DNA of 12,481 bases. Origin: an uncultured Bacteroidales bacterium. Its GTDB lineage: Bacteria; Bacteroidota; Bacteroidia; Bacteroidales; Bacteroidaceae. Location of the stretch: the NCBI GenBank assembly GCA_937995875.1, contig CALKIW010000104.1:1-12481 (forward strand), read 5' to 3'. The notes under the pieces are model-generated. The model searched no databases. It had not been told where the DNA came from and saw nothing but the letters and a program-made list of their open reading frames with translations. Position numbers and translations under genes: made by a program. This document shows positions 8,198-12,481 of this stretch, piece after piece; position 1 is the stretch's first letter; each line of letters opens with the position of its first letter.

Positions 8198-8227
8198 AAT
8201 TAGGACTTGAAAGCGCATCAAAAAACA

Positions 8228-9424
8228 ATGAAAACGGTTAAAATCATATATCCCTTCCTAATTATTATCACCCTATTTTCCGGTTGCACCATCGACAGCG
8301 ATGACATAACGACCGTTCGGCAAGGCAATATCACCTATCGCGGTCAGATGAAAAACGGCAAGCGCGAAGGTGCAGGCGTGCTCTATCAAGGTGACTCCAT
8401 CGTCTATTCCGGGCAATGGCGGCATGGCCAGCGACATGGAAAAGGATGGGCAATCGACGCTTTTGGCCGACGCATCGATGCCGTTTGGGTGGCTGATACC
8501 ATTGTAAACGGCATACGGAAAGACGCTTCCGGCTCCTATCAAGGAGAGTTTGATCGCCACCTTATGGCACAGGGACATGGTGCTTTTCGCGATAATCAAG
8601 GAACCTATTACGAAGGACAATGGCAGAATGACAAACGCAGCGGCTTCGGCTTTTCATCCCAACACCGTTACTTCAGAGTCGGCGAATGGAAACAAGACGT
8701 GTACAAAGGAGAACGCCTGAACTACACTTCGGCTCGCATCTATGGTATCGACATATCCAAACACCAACATGTGAAAGGGAGAAAACGGTATAACATCGAC
8801 TGGAAGAAGCTGCGCATCAGCCATTTGGGAACGCTATCAAAAAAGAGGATTAGCGGGAAAGTAGACTACCGAGTATCGTTTATCTTCATCAAATCCACAG
8901 AGGGGACCACTATCCGCAACCCATATTATCGGGCCGATTATACCGCTGCCCGTGCTCACGGATTCCCCGTAGGCACCTATCATTTCTTTTCACACCGCAC
9001 AACGGGAGCTGCCCAAGCCATGTACTTTTTGCGTCATTCAAATTTCAGGAAAGGTGATTTGCCTCCGGTCTTAGACTTGGAGCCTTTTCCGAGTCAAGTG
9101 CGCAAGATGGGCGGCACTGCAGCCATGTGGAAACAAGTACGGAGTTGGTTGAAAATCATAGAACAACAAACGGGGATGCGCCCCATCCTTTACATCAGTC
9201 AGCTATTTGTAAACAAATACCTCGACGCAGCCCCAGACATCAAGCACGATTACCCCGTGTGGATAGCTCGATATGGCGAATACAAGCCCGATATCAAGCT
9301 ATGGATATGGCAGCTGGCTCCCGACGGTCGCGTTGCGGGCATTCATGGTGATGTAGACATCAACGTGTTTAATGGCTATAGTGATGAGTTTGCCCAGTGG
9401 CTCAACACCGTAAGGAAGAAATAA
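8228..9424 (+). CDS. MORN-repeat GH25 lysozyme-like lipoprotein
   Basis: Predicted peptidoglycan-cleaving muramidase attached to the envelope. The start at 8228 gives MKTVKIIYPFLIIITLFSGC, a lipoprotein signal with Cys20 as the probable lipidated residue; the TTG seven codons upstream would only add polar residues before the signal. Residues 37-141 contain about four MORN-like repeats: YRGQMKNGKREGAG, YSGQWRHGQRHGKG, YQGEFDRHLMAQGHG and YEGQWQNDKRSGFG. The GH25 domain spans about 171-395: YGIDISKHQ with Asp175, FIKSTEGTTIRNPYY, VGTYHFFSH, PPVLDLE with Asp283 and Glu285, YPVWIARYG, and DVDINVFNG. The expected acidic catalytic residues are therefore present and it is probably active. It ends the plus-strand cluster, 30 bases after the membrane-protein gene. 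Whether it remodels the cell's own wall or attacks other bacteria is not readable from sequence. Confidence 0.92.
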   Translation: MKTVKIIYPFLIIITLFSGCTIDSDDITTVRQGNITYRGQMKNGKREGAGVLYQGDSIVYSGQWRHGQRHGKGWAIDAFGRRIDAVWVADTIVNGIRKDASGSYQGEFDRHLMAQGHGAFRDNQGTYYEGQWQNDKRSGFGFSSQHRYFRVGEWKQDVYKGERLNYTSARIYGIDISKHQHVKGRKRYNIDWKKLRISHLGTLSKKRISGKVDYRVSFIFIKSTEGTTIRNPYYRADYTAARAHGFPVGTYHFFSHRTTGAAQAMYFLRHSNFRKGDLPPVLDLEPFPSQVRKMGGTAAMWKQVRSWLKIIEQQTGMRPILYISQLFVNKYLDAAPDIKHDYPVWIARYGEYKPDIKLWIWQLAPDGRVAGIHGDVDINVFNGYSDEFAQWLNTVRKK

Positions 9425-9428
9425 AACC

Positions 9429-9478
9429 TTCGGGCGTGCCAACATTTTAGCTCTTAAAACTTTCTGACACGTCCCGAA
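9429..9478. terminator. Compound hairpin between convergent genes
   Basis: TTCGGG-CGTG (9429-9438) pairs with CACG-T-CCCGAA (9468-9478), ten base pairs with one bulged T. The loop contains a second stem, TTTTA (9445-9449) with TAAAA (9455-9459). It sits 4 bases after the lysozyme stop and 34 bases beyond the kinase stop, between converging genes, so a bidirectional terminator is likely. There is no long T tract on either side. Confidence 0.55.
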
Positions 9479-9498
9479 TGCACTTCACTCAGCATCTA

Positions 9499-9527
9499 TC
9501 CTATAAGTCCGCTCAGCGTTTATAGGA
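9499..9527 (-). terminator. Hairpin overlapping the pantothenate kinase stop
   Basis: TCCTATAA (9499-9506) pairs perfectly with TTATAGGA (9520-9527), with an inner CGC-TCA-GCG stem at 9510-9518. The inner loop contains the stop codon of the kinase gene. No T tract follows on the minus strand. It could support the nearby compound hairpin in ending or protecting the kinase mRNA. Confidence 0.35.
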
Positions 9528-10328
9528 CAAAGCAGCGCCAATGGCCGTGCAAAACTCTGAATATTTGGGAATGATAAACCGCACTTTATAGAGTTTCTCC
9601 ATCGCAGGAAACACATCCTTACATTGTGGCAGAAGTGTGAGATTTCCAATAAGCACATACTCTTTGATGCCCGTATTGAGCGAAGCAAGAATACAACTTG
9701 ACCCTATGGTCTGAAGCACGCTGGTAATGATTCCCAGTGCAATATCTTCGCGCGAAGTGTTGCTTCGGGCATTTCCAAAAAGCGAAGCCGTAGCTGTTTT
9801 GGGCAGACCCGGTAAAGGGGCGGGACTGATGTCGCCGATAAGCACGTCAATATTCCTGATATCACCTTCCAAAGCCAGCGCAACAATCTGTTTCACATCA
9901 TCGGTCTTGAGCATAATACGGCTCAAGCCCATAAGCGTACCGCCTCCCAATCCGATACCTCCGATATGGCGTATATCGTCACCGTCGCACTGAACAATGC
10001 TTGTACCCGTTCCCATCGACACAACCAACATACGGTCGAGTTCGGTCTCATAACGCGCCCCAAGCCCGTCTGCGAGAAATTCTTCAGCTTTCTTTGTCGG
10101 CAATCCGTAGATGGGAGAATTGACATAGGTCGAGCCAACTCCTGTCACCATCACCTGTTCTACATCGTTCAACTGTATATGATTGTCATACAAATACTTA
10201 CCAAACGCACCATAAAGTGATGTTATAGGGTCGGTTGCTCTTATTCGTATCGGCGAAATCACCTCGCCCTGATCATCCACTCCAACAATTTTTGTAGTGC
10301 TGATGCCTACGTCTATACCTATTACCAT
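9513..10328 (-). CDS. coaW: Type II pantothenate kinase (Fumble-like)
   Basis: Phosphorylates pantothenate with ATP, the first committed step of coenzyme A synthesis, in the cytoplasm. The 271-residue protein has the actin/ASKHA ATPase fold: phosphate-1 motif GIDVGISTTK (4-13), VTGVGSTYVN (61-70), KKAEEF with candidate catalytic Glu82 or Glu83, the second phosphate loop VSMGTGTSIV (103-112), GGIGLGGGTLMGL (123-135), and the C-terminal VLIGNLT and FCTAIGAAL blocks. This order fits type II enzymes, as in Staphylococcus, rather than type I CoaA or type III CoaX. It stands alone, convergent with the lysozyme gene. The start at 10328 is supported by the conserved N-terminus; a weak TGTGTTTG box lies just upstream. 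BadF-type ATPases share the fold, but the GGxGLGGGT and KKAEEF blocks favour pantothenate kinase. Confidence 0.88.
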   Translation of the reverse strand: MVIGIDVGISTTKIVGVDDQGEVISPIRIRATDPITSLYGAFGKYLYDNHIQLNDVEQVMVTGVGSTYVNSPIYGLPTKKAEEFLADGLGARYETELDRMLVVSMGTGTSIVQCDGDDIRHIGGIGLGGGTLMGLSRIMLKTDDVKQIVALALEGDIRNIDVLIGDISPAPLPGLPKTATASLFGNARSNTSREDIALGIITSVLQTIGSSCILASLNTGIKEYVLIGNLTLLPQCKDVFPAMEKLYKVRFIIPKYSEFCTAIGAALSYKR

Positions 10329-10577
10329 ATTCTCTTTATGTCAAACACATTATTATATTATGAGTTGCTCGCTACATCGAATTATTGACGAAATTGGCTG
10401 GTGTGTCACATATAAAGCAATACGCCTATTGACCGATTCAAACAACTTGTTGATAGAGAAACCATCAAGTCTTGATCGTCATGTGTACTAACCAATTACA
10501 AAGTTCGCTAAAATACTTGGGATACGCAAGTAATTTCCGGGTAATCCGGGTAATCGGCAGCCGTAATCACCAAAACC

Positions 10578-10619
10578 ACGCTGACCGATTGAACAATCTT
10601 ATTGCCTATCGTTCAGCGT
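10578..10619. repeat. Large imperfect hairpin
   Basis: ACGCTGACCGAT (10578-10589) and ATCGTTCAGCGT (10608-10619) pair at 11 of 12 positions. Inside the loop CAAT (10594-10597) pairs with ATTG (10601-10604). The whole would fold into a 42-base two-storey stem. It is far from both flanking genes, so its role is unclear. Confidence 0.6.
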
Positions 10620-10681
10620 CAGTCTCACATCATACTCCAATATGCAAACCCCACTGACCCAATAAAAAACCCACTGACAGA

Positions 10682-10703
10682 ATGAATGATGTGTCTCATT
10701 CAT
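10682..10703 (-). terminator. Candidate terminator of the BspA-YIKP unit
   Basis: ATGAATGA (10682-10689) pairs perfectly with TCATTCAT (10696-10703) around a 6-base loop. In minus-strand transcription it lies about 50 bases after the stop of the small YIKP gene, and a TTTTTT run follows about a dozen bases later. A further short stem, CCCAT-CA-ATGGG (10704-10715), adjoins it. Stem stability is modest because of its A/T content. Confidence 0.45.
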
Positions 10704-10754
10704 CCCATCAATGGGCAAATGTCGTATATTCAGTTTACGCTGTAGGAGGGCCTA

Positions 10755-10970
10755 TTACCAGTAGCCGCCTACCTCTTCCCACGCCTGATTGCTCTTGCTC
10801 AACGATTCTCCACCATCATAACCCTCTATACGTCCTGTAGGATCCCCGTGATGCTCATAAATGGTGTTGGGCGTACTAACTTCACTAAATCGACCGCTAA
10901 CCGCTTCAAGCATCGACTGTGCCTGTACCAATACTGTTTCGCAAAATGGTTTTATATATTCTCTTTTCAT
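10755..10970 (-). CDS. Small YIKP protein downstream of BspA-like gene (71 aa)
   Basis: A 71-residue protein with N-terminus MKREYIKPFCETVLVQAQSM, matching the pattern M-K-x-x-YIKP followed by an alternating hydrophobic stretch that I recall from many small Prevotella and Bacteroides proteins of unknown function. Residues 20-26 (MLEAVSG) resemble a leader ending in small residues. The rest is polar, rich in Gly, Ser, Glu and His, with no membrane segment, and ends EEVGGYW. The ATG at 10970 is 17 bases after the stop of the surface-protein gene, so they are probably cotranscribed. No maturation, transporter or modification genes are nearby in the window. It may be secreted or a precursor peptide, but that is a guess; the family has no function I can name. 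Confidence 0.75.
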   Translation of the reverse strand: MKREYIKPFCETVLVQAQSMLEAVSGRFSEVSTPNTIYEHHGDPTGRIEGYDGGESLSKSNQAWEEVGGYW

Positions 10971-10987
10971 AATTCAATTCTTGAGTA

Positions 10988-12481
10988 TTAACGTACAATA
11001 TATTTCTTTCCGTTCTTGATATAAACACCCGCAGGCAACTTTTCGAGCGAAGCATTTCCCTGCCCCACCAACTGTCCGTGAAGATTATAAATGTTATCCT
11101 CCGCGCCTCTTGCATTCCCAACTGTGTCGGGAAGTTCTATGGATGTTGTATAGCCATCTGTGCTGTTGCCAAAATAGGAATTCATCTTTGCATCCTGATC
11201 GAGGATAAACGAGTCGTCTATACCGACCTCAAGCTGTCGCGAACTGGTATCAGCATCACACACCTGATCAAACACCTGCACGATAGCAGTGTATGGATTC
11301 CATTTGCCTTTGTCTCCGGTCTGATAGAAGAAGACATGCTTTCCGTTTTTGTTGCCGAGGAAGTAAGCATACTTGGGCATATAGATGGGCGAGGAAGAGC
11401 TTCCGGAATAGTTTCCTATGAAACGGTAGGTGTATTTTTTTGTCTCATCCGTGCTTCCTTCTTTGGTCGCATCAATAATCGTTGGCAGCGGACTGCCTTG
11501 TTCAAAATTATAGCCATTGAACTCATTGGGGTCTACCGTTGGGAAAATCATGTATGAAACATGGGCTGCAATCACAACATCATCGTCTGCATGGGTATTC
11601 TTGTAAACGTCGTCCTGAAATCTCAAGGTAATCTTGCGTTCTTCCAGATTTCTCTCTACTTGATTCAATTTACACACGTTGGTATTCTCTCCGAAAACTT
11701 CACGCACCTGTGCTTTGGTCATGTTGAACGGCACACACAGTGTCCACCATTGCTGACCTTTTATCTTGCCAAAGTTCCACTTTTCCGTATTATTCACCTG
11801 AACGTCATATTGCACGAGGGTGAATTTATGCAATCCCATGTACTTCGTAGCATCATAGGTAGTTACACCGTCCCACAGCACACCTTTAACAGCATCGTTG
11901 TAAGTATGTTCATAGGAATATTGTCCTGGCCATATGTAATTTTTTCCAGCGTATAGGTCATAGAATGCTTTATATTTAGAATCTGAACCTATCACGACTT
12001 CATATTTCCTAGTGATATCGGTATATTTGGCACGTTGTTCGTTGGTAAGGTCTGCGCGGAGATGAAGCATTCCAAATGGTTGAGTTCCATTCAAGTAATT
12101 GCGTCGCTCAGCAAAACCATTATTCGTGTCACCGATTGGGGGGACACCACTGTCTTTGGTTTCAGTGAATCCGCCATTCCCTTTATAGGTAGCAAGATCA
12201 AAAGCACTCTGACCTACTACCGGTGCCTCGGTGCCTAAGAAATATACATCCCTGAAATATGTCCGCAAAAATGCATTGTCCCCGATTGATTTCATGTTTT
12301 TGGGGAACGTGATGGTAGTCAATTGCAGGCATTGCATAAAAGCCTCTTTGCCTATTGACTCTAAAGTATTGGGCAAGGAGATATAAGGTATCGGAGTGTA
12401 TTCAAAAGCATTTCTTCCAATAGATAACAGTCCCTCCGGTAGATTCACGGTTGTCAAACCACTTCTACCAGAGAATACGTA
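10988..12481 (-). CDS. BspA-like leucine-rich repeat surface protein, C-terminal part
   Basis: Partial: the frame is open to the right edge, so the true start and signal peptide lie outside; 497 residues are visible. Residues 1 to about 90 carry BspA/TpLRR repeats of about 23 residues, with the recurring pattern L-P-x-x-L-x-SIG-x-x-AF (GLLSIGRNAF, TLESIGKEAF, NMKSIGDNAF). Then comes a long non-repeat domain, including WWTLCVPFNMTKAQVREVFG, a motif type common in Prevotella surface proteins. The final 40 residues (NIYNLHGQLVGQG ... GVYIKNGKKYIVR) resemble the C-terminal sorting domains of type IX secretion cargo. It is therefore probably exported to the cell surface; BspA relatives bind host proteins or bacteria. 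It is followed by the small YIKP gene after 17 bases. The exact ligand is unknown. Confidence 0.9.
   Translation of the reverse strand, partial: YVFSGRSGLTTVNLPEGLLSIGRNAFEYTPIPYISLPNTLESIGKEAFMQCLQLTTITFPKNMKSIGDNAFLRTYFRDVYFLGTEAPVVGQSAFDLATYKGNGGFTETKDSGVPPIGDTNNGFAERRNYLNGTQPFGMLHLRADLTNEQRAKYTDITRKYEVVIGSDSKYKAFYDLYAGKNYIWPGQYSYEHTYNDAVKGVLWDGVTTYDATKYMGLHKFTLVQYDVQVNNTEKWNFGKIKGQQWWTLCVPFNMTKAQVREVFGENTNVCKLNQVERNLEERKITLRFQDDVYKNTHADDDVVIAAHVSYMIFPTVDPNEFNGYNFEQGSPLPTIIDATKEGSTDETKKYTYRFIGNYSGSSSSPIYMPKYAYFLGNKNGKHVFFYQTGDKGKWNPYTAIVQVFDQVCDADTSSRQLEVGIDDSFILDQDAKMNSYFGNSTDGYTTSIELPDTVGNARGAEDNIYNLHGQLVGQGNASLEKLPAGVYIKNGKKYIVR

Larger units (their letters stand above)
10329..10754. 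other. Repeat- and hairpin-rich intergenic region
   Basis: No convincing gene in 426 bases; plus-strand frames here look random. It holds a large imperfect hairpin (10578-10619), a perfect 8-bp hairpin (10682-10703), a 13-base palindrome ATCAAGTCTTGAT (10464-10476), a tandem pair of CCGGGTAAT (10537-10554), two copies of CCCACTGAC 20 bases apart (10650 and 10670), and two related segments starting TGACCGATT (10430 and 10582). On the minus strand GAACTTTG (10506-10499) is one mismatch from TAnnTTTG and might drive the kinase gene with a long leader. It may be the decayed remains of a mobile repeat, or a regulatory RNA. Confidence 0.6.

Noticed and set aside
8207..8227. TTG start seven codons before the lysozyme lipoprotein
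   Set aside because: The ATG at 8228 gives a standard short lipoprotein signal ending at Cys20; the extension is polar and begins with a rarer start codon.
10297..10657. Two overlapping plus-strand frames of about 60 codons
   Set aside because: The first begins inside the kinase gene on the opposite strand, the second uses a non-ATG start; both cross hairpins and repeats and have random composition.
12455..12457. TTG as the start of the BspA-like gene
   Set aside because: The frame continues upstream to the window edge with typical repeat residues (FSGRSG), so this codon is internal and the gene is cut by the window.
1..12481. CRISPR arrays, tRNA or rRNA genes, insertion sequences, phage genes
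   Set aside because: No regularly spaced repeats, cloverleaf-like segments, transposase or integrase motifs were seen on either strand.

Overview
The window looks like a chromosomal segment of an oral or gut Bacteroidales bacterium, most likely Prevotella or a close relative. The evidence is a BspA-type leucine-rich surface protein with a Prevotella-style C-terminal tail, a small 'YIKP' protein next to it, a mitochondrial-type aconitase beside a Bacteroidetes-type citrate synthase, and several upstream boxes fitting the Bacteroidetes -7 consensus TAnnTTTG. The species assignment is inference. No tRNA, rRNA, CRISPR array, insertion sequence or phage gene was seen.

Layout: (1) Positions 8-3856, minus strand: aconitase followed by citrate synthase, the first two steps of the oxidative TCA branch leading to 2-oxoglutarate and glutamate. 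The 207-base gap between them holds a possible 45-codon ORF and no isocitrate dehydrogenase gene. (2) Positions 4175-6893, minus strand: a DinF-type MATE transporter followed 7 bases later by RmuC, probably one transcription unit. (3) Positions 7087-9424, plus strand: an overlooked 51-codon ORF, a 313-residue membrane-anchored protein of unknown function with a degenerate protease-like C-terminus, and a predicted lipoprotein joining MORN repeats to a GH25 lysozyme domain. These are closely spaced and probably form an envelope or peptidoglycan-related operon. A 12-bp perfect inverted repeat covers the end of the small ORF. (4) Positions 9513-10328, minus strand: a type II (Fumble-like) pantothenate kinase, convergent with the lysozyme gene, with a compound hairpin between them. 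(5) Positions 10329-10754: noncoding, rich in hairpins and short repeats. (6) Positions 10755-12481, minus strand: the C-terminal part of a BspA-like surface protein running off the right edge, followed by a small 71-residue YIKP protein.

The central metabolism, transport and CoA genes are ordinary. The parts least explained by known families are the plus-strand cluster at 7087-9424, the repeat-rich gap at 10329-10754, and the pairing of the small YIKP protein with the surface protein. I see no clear-cut new defence or biosynthetic system.
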